From NCBI GenBank assembly GCA_022702705.1, contig CM040427.1, forward strand, positions 14,717,625 to 14,781,624: DNA of 64,000 nt. Reading direction: 5' to 3'. The position numbers were made by a program, and so were the translations under genes. Positions 34,175 to 45,743 of this stretch are shown piece after piece (within the stretch, counting starts at the first letter, position 1; each line of letters begins with the position of its first letter). The DNA is from Papilionanthe hookeriana x Papilionanthe teres. Taxonomy: Eukaryota; Streptophyta; Magnoliopsida; Asparagales; Orchidaceae. The notes under the pieces were generated by a model. The model did no database searches, was not told the origin of the DNA, and saw nothing but the letters and a program-made list of their open reading frames with translations.

Positions 34175-34508
34175 ATGTCGAACGGGCGGTTGGTTCTAAA
34201 CTTTAGAAATGGTGTGAGTCTAGAACTTGATGAAAAGAGGGTGAGGGATGGAGCAGTGATAGAGATTGACTCAGAATTCACACTAGCTGGCTTACAATAC
34301 GAAGAAAATGATTGAATCCCAGTTGATCGAGAAGAATTTCATAACCAGACAGTGATGAAAATGGGTGGCCCGAGCCACCGATCCGACGACAAGAAAAGAA
34401 AAGCAAACGCCGTGCATGCGACCGGAGAAGATAAGAAAATTAAGTCCGTGGTTGCCACGACGGAGGGTAGGCTTGTCGGTGCCGCGCCCGCGAAATTCAA
34501 GGGGTAAG
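34175..34508 (+). pseudogene. Extra ORF downstream of pol, unknown function
   Basis: From the ATG at 34175 the frame reads MSNGRLVLNFRNGVSLELDE, then AVIEIDSEFTLAGLQYEEND, meets one TGA (34313-34315) and continues in the same frame with a basic stretch (SHRSDDKKRKANAVH, GEDKKIKSVVATTEG) to a TAA near 34507. About 110 residues if the stop is a late mutation. No known domain recognised. It lies in the same sense and directly upstream of the AlkB-like region, and may be its N-terminus or a separate accessory protein. The upstream frame is open back to 34121. Confidence 0.5.
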
Positions 34509-35025
34509 GAGAGCTACTCTCACTGCTACCCGGTGAAGAAATAAGAATCATCGCATTCGCAAAATGTTGACGAAGTTAGCGGAAGATCAACATAAACGAG
34601 ACGAGTGGATACCGTTAGTGCGAAATGCTCCGAGGAGACCGGTTCGTCGGGAATCGAGAAGAAGAAAGTCAACTCCAAGAAAGTCGGAACGGATAAAAGA
34701 AGTACCAAGAAAAGCGAAATAAAGTCGGTACCTCGACGCCGAGCGGATGTACTGGATGCGAAGAGTCTTGTTGCGAAAGCAACCCGGAGGATGTCCCTAC
34801 GGAGACTATGCCCGAGGAGCCGAGACATGCGAGAAGAACGTGCTTGGGGTTGAGCCATACATCCCGCCGGTATGTTACTAGACACCGAGGACTTCGGATA
34901 ATCCGGAATACGAGTCGGAGAAAATGCGACTAGTTGAGAAGAAAACCTTTGAATACTTTGAAAGAATTGGAGACAAGAGGTCGACATCTTGGAAGGCCTC
35001 GAGTCGCATACGAGATGTATTATCG
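34509..35025 (+). pseudogene. Basic, Ser/Lys/Arg-rich linker before AlkB domain
   Basis: One frame (34605-34853) encodes a Lys/Arg-rich chain (KKKVNSKKVGTDKRSTKKSE), another frame in the same place reads RRESRRRKSTPRKSERIKEV, so the true frame is not certain. After 34860 pieces such as EKMRLVEKKTFEYFERI suggest the start of a folded region. Could be an RNA-binding or nuclear-targeting tail of the AlkB-like protein. Frameshifted. Confidence 0.4.
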
Positions 35026-35678
35026 GATTATGAGCAACAACAAATTGTAGGCTGCATCCTCGAATTACAGAAAATGGGTCGAGCTGGCCGCTGAGAGAAA
35101 AGACATACTCATAACCCCGAAGATGGATGCCGGGAAAAGGAAGAGTTACAATCCAATGCGGATGTTGCTACAATTTTGCAATGGACGGAAAAGGAAATCC
35201 ACCGGGGATACTCCGTCGCGGTGAGGTGGATCCGATGCCAGAATCATTAAGAGAATGGTGAAAAGGATGATAACATGGAGGGTATTGCTCGCGGATTGCA
35301 TACCCAATAGCTGCATTATTAACATCTACGAGGAAGGCGGCTGCATACCTCCGCATATAGACCATCATGACTTTGTTAGAGCTTTACGCACGGTGTCATT
35401 CGTCGACCGAGTGCAACATCATGTTCGGATCTAACCTCCGGATTGCAGGCCCCGGTGAGTTCCGAGGGCCGGTGGAGATACCACTATCGGTAGGTTTCGT
35501 CCTGGTGTTAAAAGGAAACGGAGCAGACGTTGCGAAGCATTGCATTCCAGGAGTGCCTGTGAAGCGGATCTCAGTTACTTTTAGAAGAATGGACGACAGA
35601 AAAATGCCTTACCACTTTCGGCCGGATCCGGAATTGGAGAGTCTCCGGCCTACGAGTCGTGAGTTACATGGGAAATAG
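35026..35678 (+). pseudogene. AlkB-like Fe(II)/2-oxoglutarate dioxygenase, ALKBH9/10 type
   Basis: Homology passes through four frame segments: DYEQQQIVGCILELQKMGRA (35026 on), RWMPGKGRVTIQCGCCYNF (35118 on), WRVLLADCIPNSCIINIYEE then CIPPHIDHHDFVR (to about 35395), and from about 35398 the open frame STECNIMFGSNL, PGEFRGPVEIPLSVG, GNGADVAKHCIPGVPVKRIS. Key residues: NIY (35321-35329), HxD as His 35354-35356 and Asp 35360-35362, distal His 35538-35540, and RX5R as Arg 35565-35567 and 35583-35585. In plants this subfamily includes m6A RNA demethylases. It is sense with pol and has no intron. At least three frameshifts and one TGA near 35092. Other 2OG oxygenases are less likely given the combined motifs. 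Confidence 0.85.
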
Positions 35679-36426
35679 CACACCTCCAATACACATCCAT
35701 GCGGCATTCTCGCAAGGGTGGCTTGGAAGGTGATGTTATTTCCCATGTTTCTTACTATTCAGACATGGATTTTTGACAAACGCTTTTGGATGGATCAACA
35801 AGAATCTTACACAATCCATTTTGGATTTACATGGATTTTATGAGACATTAAATTTCCTAGGGAAATGGCATCATGATTAGATCAATTTGTATGATGTATT
35901 TTCAGCAAGTTGGAATGAAAATGACTACGTCATATTTTGCCTTCACCTCTTTTTGTGCAAATTGACTGGGAAACACCATTAGAGTTAAATGACTTTGAAC
36001 GAAGAACAGAAAAGAAAAGAAAATAAATGAGAACTTTTCCTAAAAATCTGAATATTAAAATGAACTTCAAATTCACATGAACACTAAGTAAACAACAAAA
36101 AAATAAAATAAAATAAAATGGGATCGTTAAAGGATAAACAAAATGAATCTAAATCTCAAATTGAATTCCGATCTGAAACCTCTAATTCGAACCTTTCAGT
36201 TCTTTCCTCCATCGAAATCTGTTTGAAACTCTTTTGAAATTTGAATATTTTCCTCGACTTATTGCTAAGTCAAGTCTTTTCAGCTTGGTACACTTACCAG
36301 CTCCTTTCAATTCTCTTTCTTCTGTGTCTTAGAGGATCGACTAGTTCTATTGACACGAGCCACGAACTTTGTTCGATTTCGTTCGAATGGCATGAGGCGG
36401 GTCCCTCTTCATACGGATAAATCTTC
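35679..36426 (+). other. 3' untranslated region of the Ogre-like element, first part
   Basis: About 750 bases with no gene. Contains AT-rich stretches (36010-36130) and leads into the hairpin array through CTTGTTCGATTTCGTTCG-like sequence. Confidence 0.6.
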
Positions 36427-37690
36427 GAGACTGGAGCCTAACTTCCAGTTCTCTTCGAGGCTAGAGCCTAACTTCTAGTCCTCTTTCAAACTCTCGAGAC
36501 TGGTACCTAAATTCTAGTTCTATCCTTTCGAGGTCGGTACCTAAATTCCGACTCTCTTTCTGAGATCGATACCTAAATTTCGATTCTCTTTCGAATTGAT
36601 ACCTAAATTTCAATTCTCAACTCTCGAGACTGGTACCTAAATTCCGAGTTCTCATTCTGGGATCAGTACCTAAATTCTGATTCCCATCTTTTCGAGATCG
36701 ATACCTAAATTTTGATTCTCTTTCGAATTAATACCAAATTTCAATTCTAAATTCCCGAGACTGGTAACAAATTCCAGTTCTCTTCCTTTCGAGGTCGGTA
36801 CCAAATTCCGACTCTCATTCGAATTGATACCTAAATTTCAATTCTAAATTTCCGAGACTGGTACCAAATTCTAATTCTCTTCCTTCGAGGTCGGTACCAA
36901 ATTCTGACTCTCATTCGAATTGATACCTCAATTTCAATTCTAAATTCCTAAGACTGGTACCAAATTCCAGTTCTCTTCCTTCTAGGTCGGTACCAAATTC
37001 CGACTCTCTTTCGAATTGATACCAAATTTCAATTCTAAATTTCTGAGATTGGTACCAAATTCCAGTTCTCTTCCTTCGAGGTCGGTACCAAATTCTGACT
37101 CTCTTTCGAATTGATACCTAAATTTCAATTCTAAATTTCCGAGACTGGTACCAAATTCCAGTTCTCTTCCTTCGAGGTCGGTACCAAATTCCTACTCTCT
37201 TTCGAATTGATACCAAATTTCAATTCTAAATTCCCGAGATCAGTACCAAATTCCAGTTCTCTTCCTTTCGAGGTCGGTATCAAATTCCGACTCTCATTTG
37301 AATTGATACCTAAATTTCAATTCTAAATTTCCGAGACTGGTACCAAATTCCAGTTTTGTTCCTTCGAGGTCGGTACCAAATTCCGACTCTCATTCGAATT
37401 GATACCTAAATTTCGATTTACAACTTTCGAGACTGGTACCTAAATTCCAGTTCTCTCCTTTCAAGGTCGGTACCAAATTCCGACTCTCTTTCCGAGATCG
37501 ATACCTAAATTTCGATTATCTTTCGAGATTGATACTTAAATTTCAAATCTCACTCTCTCGAGATCGATACCTAAATTCGATTCTCATCCTTATTCCGTCG
37601 ATACTTAAACTTTGATTCTCACTCCGAGGCTGGTACCTAATTTCCAGTTCTCTTCGCAATCCCGAGGTTGAAACCCAGGTTTCAATTCTT
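36427..37690 (+). repeat. Array of about 39 short hairpins with covarying stems
   Basis: A 1.26-kb tandem array with 30-33 base units, most of it in a three-unit superperiod of about 90 bases. Each unit is an inverted repeat around a constant loop TACCTAAATT or TACCAAATT. Stem cores seen: ACTGG/CCAGT, GTCGG/CCGAC, GAATTGA/TCAATTC, ATCGA/TCGAT, ATCAG/CTGAT, CTGGA/TCCAG, CTAGA/TCTAG. Most are flanked by constant GAG...CTC that extends the stem with one bulged base. Both arms change together. Some units have decayed (for example CTAAT opposite ACTGG near 36860). Not a CRISPR array: there are no spacers. Confidence 0.9.
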
Positions 37691-38039
37691 ATTTCAAATC
37701 CAAATTTCAAATTCAAAATTTCCTTCAATTAATTTTAAATTAAAACTTCAATCGAAATTGAAACTCAGAACAAATCGAAATCTAAACTCACACATTGAAA
37801 CTTGAAATTTAAGTGTAAAATGAAATCTAAATCGAATTCCCCAGATCTTGTGATTTGGAGTTCACCTCCTTTCCATTCCCCAGCGAGGGTTCATGAATCT
37901 CCAGTCTTGGAAATATACCTGATACTCCCCAGCGGAAATTCTTCTACTTCATCCTAAGTTTGTCACTTGGACATCTGTGTTGGTTTTGTTGATCTCTTTG
38001 GTCAACGCCAATACGCGCAGTGTGCTTGGTTTGCACACC
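37691..38039 (+). other. 3' untranslated region, last part
   Basis: About 350 bases: AT-rich remainders of the repeat, then CCCCAGCGGAAATTC and CCAGCGAGGGTTCATG words, and GC-richer sequence just before the polypurine tract. No gene. Confidence 0.55.
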
Positions 38040-38045
38040 ACACAT

Positions 38046-38059
38046 ATTGGGGGTCCATT
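38046..38059 (+). promoter_or_regulatory. Polypurine tract of the Ogre-like element
   Basis: ATTGGGGGTCCATT directly upstream of the 3' LTR start TGTTGACC. The G run is in the right place for plus-strand priming, although TCC interrupts the purines. Confidence 0.7.
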
Positions 38060-41000
38060 TGTTGACCTCAATTTTGGTGAGGTCTTTTGCTTCTCTCTTT
38101 AATACTTAGGATCCAGCCTTAGGCTTTCCTTTGACTAATCTTAGAGGACTAGAAATGGAACCCACCATTTAGAAATTCAAATACTTCTTAACTCCCTGCA
38201 AACCCCACAAGCTTGATTGTAGACCCCTAATCACCTAGAGGGTTGAAATCAAATGTGGAGGTTTAAAGGATGAGTTCCCATGGGACTTTTCGGCCTTAGG
38301 AATACCACGGATGGCACCAGTGCAGTGAGGGTTGACTTGCACATACACTACACTCTCACACACATTACAAGTCCTAAAACCACACTCTCACCCATCTTGA
38401 CTTCCTGACTCATGTAGGTAATTCATATGGATGGTCCTTAACCCCTAAGCCCCTCACTAAGAGCGTTAGGAACAACATAGTGAATGCCTCAAATGAGTTC
38501 TCTCATGGCTCATATGGGCTTAATATGGCTTCATGGCTCAACCAAAGTGATTCCATTTTACTCACATTTGATCAATCTTCCTTTTTTCAAAATTTCAGTT
38601 TTTGACCCAGGGCCCGGACCCACTAAACCTACCAAATACCGTCGAAATGACCCAAAATTTGCAAAATTACCTAAATTACCCAAGATCCCTCAAAATTAAT
38701 CCTAAACACTTCCCACCACTCAAATTGACCATCTTTGGCCAAAAATACCAAAATTTCCAAAAAAGACCCCTAACCCCTCCCCCAAAAAATTACCAAAATA
38801 CCCTTTTACCCCAAAAATCTAAAAATTCTAAAAATTCCCAAAAAATTCCAGAAAATCCCAAATATTTTTAATTTTATTTTGTTCAACTACACCATGGGTC
38901 AATTTTGCCAATTTACCTCACTTTTACCAAAACCCCCAATTTGACCCATTTTTTAACCCAAGCGAACCCAATGTCAAACCAAACCACCCCAATTGACCTC
39001 AATTTTGGTCCAATTCAATTCTAAACTTCAATTAAATATCCCCAATATCAATTTAGATGAAATCCAAGTCAATTTGATTGACATTTGGGCCCAATTTCAA
39101 TTTGAAGCCTAAGGCCCGATTTTGGCCCATGACCTAAACCTAGCCCAAACCAACCCAACTCAACCCCAATTGGCCCCAAATCTTTTCTAAAACCTTCCTA
39201 ACATCCCCACAAACAAAACACTAACTTGATTTGCCCCAAATTTGAACCTAAATTCCACCCAAACCTAACCCAAAACCAAAATCCCTTAAATTGACCTAAA
39301 CCCAAACCTAACCCAAATAGGCCCAAATCCCAAAATTAGAGCCCAACCAAAGTTGAAAACTCTTTGAAATACTCCCATAAACATTTTTCAACATTAATTT
39401 TACACCAAATTCAACCTTAGCCCAACCGTAGCCCAAGTTAGCCCAATTTGGCCCACCTTGGCCCCTTTTCCAAAAAAGCCCAAATTCAACCCAATTCTAC
39501 TCCAAATCACACCAAATTGATTCCAAACCATTCATGAAACATCCCTAAACTGAACCCAACATTTATTTGGCATGGTCTTTCACAAAATTCTTCATCCAAA
39601 AGTCCATCTTGAAATATAAAGGCCCACCCATTTAAGCCTTTTAAAAAGCCCATCCAAAATGATTTCAAAAAGCCCAAAATCCATTCCAATGCCCACATGA
39701 GATTTCCTCTCATCATCCCTTTGATTTAAATCATTCCCTAAGTTTCAAACTCATCATCAAATTATCCTAAATTAAGCCTCATGCCAATCTCCCCTAAAGT
39801 CATCAAAAATGCCAACATCCTTTCTCATGCAAATGAGCTAACTTTTCCCTAAGCCAAATGGAGCCATGAAGCCATGCATAAGCCACATACAAGCCATGGA
39901 AGCCACTTTCCACCTCACCGAAGCCATTAATGGCAAGAGGAGGGGGTTCTTTCTTAACCCTTTATTAAACCTTTTTAACCTTATTTATGCTACACTCTAA
40001 ACCATGCTTAGCCACCTCACCATGGATGGAGACTTCTCCACTCCAATTCAGCTGAGCCATATGATTCCCTTCAGCCCAAATCAGGCCTTGGTGGGTGCAC
40101 CAAGCCCATTTCTATTGGTTGACCAAACCAAGTCCAAAAGAGCCTCTTCCCCTATTACATTTAAATCAAAACCCTTTACACATGGCAAAAGCCAATTGAG
40201 TTCACCAAATTCCAGCCTTGACCTTCCTGACCATGAGGGTGACCTGACCCTGCCGGCCAGCCGCCTGGGTCGCCGGAAAAAGCCATGCCCGAGAGATCCA
40301 CGTGAGCCAAAAAATTCAAAACTCACCTGCTGAGCAGTCCCAACCCCAATGGCCACTGGAGCTCTTCTTCTCCTCCCGAGCAGCTGATCCCGGCCTTCAA
40401 ACCCCCCTGGGAAGCCCTCTAGCCATTCCTATTTAAACACTACCCCCTCTCGGCCAAAGGAGGTGTTGAACTAAATCTTACCAAAACTTTGTCAAAATCA
40501 CTCCAGATCCTTCTCCAGACATAGAGAACTTGATCCCCACTGAAATCCAGCCCTAAAACCCTCTCTGTGAGTCCAATTTTGGAGTTGAAATTCAAGCCCA
40601 AAACCAGGACACTTCACCACAGTGAGCCAATCTTCAAATTGATTTACTCTACACCTTCACCAGACCAAGAGGAGAAGTTCCCCAGCAAAAACCCCTTCAC
40701 CAGGCGAGCCATTGCTTCCAGCCTCCAAGCTTTGTGATCGGCCTTGGTCACTTTTGTACCTAGGGATTTCCCTAGAGCAAGAGACTTCATCTGGAGCTTG
40801 CTTGGTCTTAATCGAAGGTGACACAACCCTCAGATCGAAGCTTCACTTCTCTGAGCAAAGGTATGAACTCACTCTTCCTCCTGAGCTCCTGGAGATTCTC
40901 CATTTAGTTTGAGTTGATTTCAATGCACCTTAACCGTATAGATGTGTTCGTCTCTTCAAGACGAATCGATAGAGTATATGAACGCAAAAATCCATGGAGA

Positions 41001-44000
41001 ATCGAGTGATATCTTAGGGTTTTAGTGTAGACGGTCACGGGTGCACACCGGTCGGAGATGATAACCAGGAGCTGTGCGCGTGTATCGAGCGGAAGGTTGA
41101 GATCAAGCTGGACAGCGCAATGGTACGTGAATGGCGGGCCCCCTGTAGCGCTGACTCAGATGGCGGCGCCGAATTACGGAGCGACGCGTGGGCTTTCCAT
41201 CTGGACGAGGATGACGCGGCGTCGAGTTGGATAATTAGAAAATTAGGATTTTTTGGATTTATTTAAATACTAGAACTTCAAAAATTCATATCTTTGCATA
41301 GAAAAATCACAAAAATAAAATAAAAATACCCTCTTGCTCAGTGAGCAGAGGAGAACAATGTGGAAAAGAAATCAAGTTAATTAGATGAGCATTTTATTTT
41401 TAATAATTTATTTACTTTTTCCAATGTTTTGATTCTCTATTTGCATAGACAATTCACCATGGCATGAGACCATAGGGCTTTTGAAGCCTCTGATCTTGGG
41501 AACATTCCCTGAATTTTTCAAGGTTAGAGGCCATCTCTCGTGAAAAGTTATTGATTTTTCAAGTTCATGTCACTATTTTAGGTATTTTAATTCCAATAAT
41601 TAGCATGTTGTAAAATAAATTCTAGGAAAATTTGGTGGTATTTCTTAGGACCAGGGGACCCTATGAAATATATCTTTCGAGTTAATTCATTCATAATAAC
41701 CCTAATTGGCTTAAACTCCCAAAATTGAATTTGAATTAATTAGGGTTAACCACACACCAAATTGACTTGAAAACAATTCTCCATTGCTCTTTAGGGTCAG
41801 AGGAACCTTACATAAAATTTTGAAATCAATTGACTTGATTAACCCCACCAAATGGATTGATTAAGCCTCATAAGCAAAAGGGAACTTTAAAAATTCATAA
41901 CTCCAAAAATACTTTTCAAAAATTCACAAAAATGGTTTTGGAGCTTCTCTCGATATCGGGGAGTTCAGGAAAATTAAAATTGGAATTTTCTAAAAAAGTC
42001 AATTTTTCACAATATTTTAATATTTTAATAATTAAAAAATAATAAAAATCACAAAAATATTAAAAATTATAAAAATGTCACATTTTGACTCCTAATCACT
42101 TAGGAATAAACTAAATATTTTTTCCTAAGTCCCTAGGATAAGATATTGAATTTTAAAGGCTTAATGTAATTTTTAATATTAAAAAATGAATTTTCAACCT
42201 TTTTCACTAAAAAAATTCTAATAAATAAAAAAAATCAAAAAATTATAAATTTTGTTTCTCTGAACTCCTTGAGGTCATAGAAATTTAAGAAAAATATAAA
42301 ATCTATTTTTCAATATTTATTTTATTTTAAAATTAATTAATACTCTAAAACTCAAAATAATTATAATAAATAAAATATAATTCAAAAAATTACAAAAATT
42401 AGTCTAAATGGTTCTCTAGTCATTAGAAAAATCCCATAATTTTCTTAAGGACAGAAACTTTACCTTTGTCATGTTGTTGAATTTTCTTTGAAAACCCCCA
42501 TTTTCTACTAAAAATAATTATATAAATAAATTAAAGTCAGAAAAATTACATTTTCTCCTCTAATGTCTTAATTGACATGTGAGAGATGTGACATAAAAAT
42601 TTTAAATTCATTTGAGCTCAATTTAGTGAGTTATGAAATAAATTAGCCTAAAAGGGCATAAAGGTAATTAAAAATTTTAACCCTTAATTAAAACTTTAGG
42701 TTTAATCAAAATGGAGGGTAAAATATTTGATTTTAACTTTCTCTTGGATGATTGAAACTTAGGGAAATAAAAGGGTAGAAACCCATTAAACAATTTCAAA
42801 ATATCAAAATGAAACTCTAATTAATTAAATAATTTAAATTTTGGAAAGAATATATTTAAATTTTGGATTATTAAAATAGGGATATTATTAAGAGGATATT
42901 TATTCTTTAATTTAAGAGGATATTATTAAGTCACTTCAATAATATTTAGTTCTTAATTAAAAAAAATTAAAATAATAATCCAAATTAAATAAATTAAAAA
43001 TTAAAAGAATATAACCCTTAAATGAATTAAAGCTTAAAGTGTTAAATGGTCCAATAATTAAAATCAAATTTAAAATCTTGGAGTTAAAATAAATTAAATT
43101 AAATTAAGTCAAGTCAAAGTTTAAATTAAATTAAATTAACACCTTAAGAATTAAATTAAATTAAATTTAAAATATTGAAACTAAAATTAAATTAAATTTA
43201 ATTTAATTAAAATTAAATTAAAATTAAATTAAATTAAATTAAATTAAATTACAATTAAATTAAAATTAAATTAAATTAAATTAAATTAAATTAAATTACA
43301 ATTAAATTAAAATTAAATTAAATTAATTTAAATTAAAATTAAATTAAATTAAAATTAAATTAAATTTAAATTAAATTAAATGAAATTAAATTAAATTAAA
43401 TTAAATTAAAATCAAATTAAATTAAATTAAATTAAATTAAAATCACTTAATAACAAACCTAAATGAAATCATTAAGAGCTAAATCAAAACATATCAATAA
43501 TTTCAACACCTCTTTCTATCTAAGTAAATTTAAAACATAAACATCAATCGAAATACTAAGATAATTGAAAGTGTAAAGATTTAAATTAAATCTAAAATAA
43601 TTTGAACACTATTCCAAACTTAAAATTATTAATTAAAACCTCATAATTAAATTAAATCACTTTAAATCATTAACTCAAACTTTAAATTAAGAATGATTAA
43701 AATTCTCAACAACCCAACTTGCCCTTAAAGGCTTTAATTATTATAACTCTTAAATAGAGTATTAAGTGAGATGTCACTTCATTCATCATGTAATCAAATA
43801 CCCAGGTTCACTGAGCAAGAGACAAAGCTTAACTAAACTCCTGGATGATTAATTCACATGTGCAACTAAATTTACTTGGACTCAAAATAATCACAGAAGT
43901 ATTGAAAAGATGTTTAGGACTCGTCCTAAGCACTTCCTCAATATGATGGGATGTTTTAGAAGAACAATTGAATTTAATTGTTCTTTGATGAAGAAAATCA

Positions 44001-45738
44001 TCCTTAAACCAAACCAACAACCTAGACATCATAGGAGATGACTAGCAATTGGATTAGGAATTTGGTAGACAACCAAAACCCTTCCCTTAGCTTTACCTAG
44101 GTATTTGTCGAAATATTTAAATGCCTTGACATGTGTTTTAAGTGCAGCTTGGGATGACGGGAAGACCCTCCAGGTACGCTTTTATTTTATTGCAATTTAC
44201 TTTATTGCAATTTACTTACATGCACTGTAATTTACTTTTCTTGCATGGTAAACGAGACTGTTGCATGAAAACCAAAACCTTTAGGATAGTCCCTGAACTG
44301 AAACCAAAACTAAATTAAAAGTCATCGCAAGATAAAATTCACCGCCACAACATTCCAAAATATAAAACAACTCAAAATTTAATCACAAACGAACAACAAA
44401 ACTACAATTGTAACTAAATTAAAATGTCTCGTTGAATGATCGGGAATACCTCGGATGATGTAACCCACGTGTTGCTAACGGGATTTCCCATCGTCTAAAT
44501 GAAAGCGTGGAACTCATTCGAGTTGATTTTAGCAAATTCATCCGGACTAAGTGAATTCGATGAAAATAACGGTGCTGGGATGACGGAACCGTGGGATCTT
44601 AATCGGTTCTGTTTAAACAACTTTAAGATTTGTTTTAATTAAAATATTAAAAACACTTGGATTTTAAGATTTTCTCTAAACCAAAACACTTCTCTCATCT
44701 CCCGATTTATGATTTCTAAAACTAAACCTCTACAACAACAAGGAGCTCGGAGCACGGTGGGCAGCATGGCCATCTTCGTCAGCAAAACTTGTGTCTACAT
44801 CAGCTAAACTATTTCTTAGTTTTAAATAACCAAGCCATAGGACTTCGAGGTAGTTTGCTTAGTGCAACATAATTCCGCAACTTTTTGTTAGGCATTTGCA
44901 TAATCATGTTATGCAAATTAAGCCCAAACCAGTCTTAGGACTCCGAGGTAGTCGTTCGGTACGACATAAACCCTCACATCTTCGAGGCTATTTGTATGAT
45001 TATGTCATACAAATATAAGTGCTAATTAAATAAAATTGGCAGGATTGCAACATTAAATAAACTCCCAAATCTAAACCAAATAATAGGATAGTTTGGGAAG
45101 TTGTCAAGATTCTTCTTGGATCCTCAGCTTCTCCTACTTCTCTTTCTTTGGATTCTTGAAATAAAGCTGTTACCGAATTTGAGCTAATCCCTATTGAAAT
45201 TTCCAAAATTCAATCCTTTGAAACCTTAAACTTTGAAATTCTTGAGAGCAAAACCACTGATCATTATCGAGAGTTTTCTTAAATGATTCCCGTCATTTAA
45301 GATGTAATTAATTATGTGGCTTTCCCTTATAGGGAACTTTAAGAACCTAGGTAATATAAACCCTCGCTTAATTCCTTTATATTAAGCGGGGAACTTGTCG
45401 GCTTATAAAATTGGTTCGCAGACCAAACGTATGTCACAAATCTTTTAGTTTATTTAATCGAGCCCCATCATCAAGCAGTGTGTCTATTCCTCGGGATAAA
45501 TACACGGTTTGTGGTGCGGTGCTCGTTTATATAAACTATTAGGGATGTGAAATCGGTTTGATTTCATATCTTAAAACTTTCAAATTTAAAGTTATTTTCA
45601 AAATCAAATGCCACTTTCTAAATTATATATATATATATTTATATATTTAAATTAAATTTAAAATCTAAAATCCGCCGACAATTTCCGTAGGCGACCCCTT
45701 TTCTAAAAACAACACACAAACCTAAAAATATGCCGACA
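38060..45738 (+). repeat. 3' LTR of the Ogre-like element
   Basis: About 7.68 kb, TGTTGACC to GCCGACA, uninterrupted. Carries the C-rich block (38595-39500), the intact Copia target site near 40031, the TATA-like box (40430-40437) and the AAATT tract (43085-43445). Short frames inside it (for example 39507-39716 minus, 40004-40333 plus) mirror those of the 5' LTR and I do not regard them as genes. Followed by GTCAC. Confidence 0.95.
43085..43445 (+). repeat. AAATT pentamer-based tract, 3' LTR
   Basis: Same position in the LTR as 22320-22675 but with different unit order, and with one inverted stretch (TTTAATTTAATTAAAATT) near 43196 that the 5' copy does not show. Confidence 0.9.
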
Positions 45739-45743
45739 GTCAC
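45739..45743. repeat. Target site duplication GTCAC, right
   Basis: Identical to 9223-9227. Confidence 0.9.

Larger units (their letters stand above)
9228..45738 (+). mobile_element. Tat/Ogre-like giant Ty3/gypsy retrotransposon with AlkB domain
   Basis: Complete from end to end: 5' LTR 9228-24951 (split by a Copia insertion), PBS 24957-24975 of the Arg-tRNA type known from Ogre elements, ORF1, gag, protease, RT, RNase H, second archaeal-type RNase H, integrase, an extra basic ORF and AlkB-like domain, hairpin array, polypurine tract, 3' LTR 38060-45738, and matching target duplications. Total 36.5 kb; 28.4 kb without the Copia element. The dual RNase H and ORF1 upstream of gag place it in the Tat lineage. 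Frames are interrupted, so it is defective now. GC content of the coding part is visibly higher than in the neighbouring Athila copies. Confidence 0.92.

Noticed and set aside
36427..37690. CRISPR-like or satellite array
   Set aside because: Units are contiguous with no unique spacers, and the host is a plant. It is a tandem hairpin repeat.
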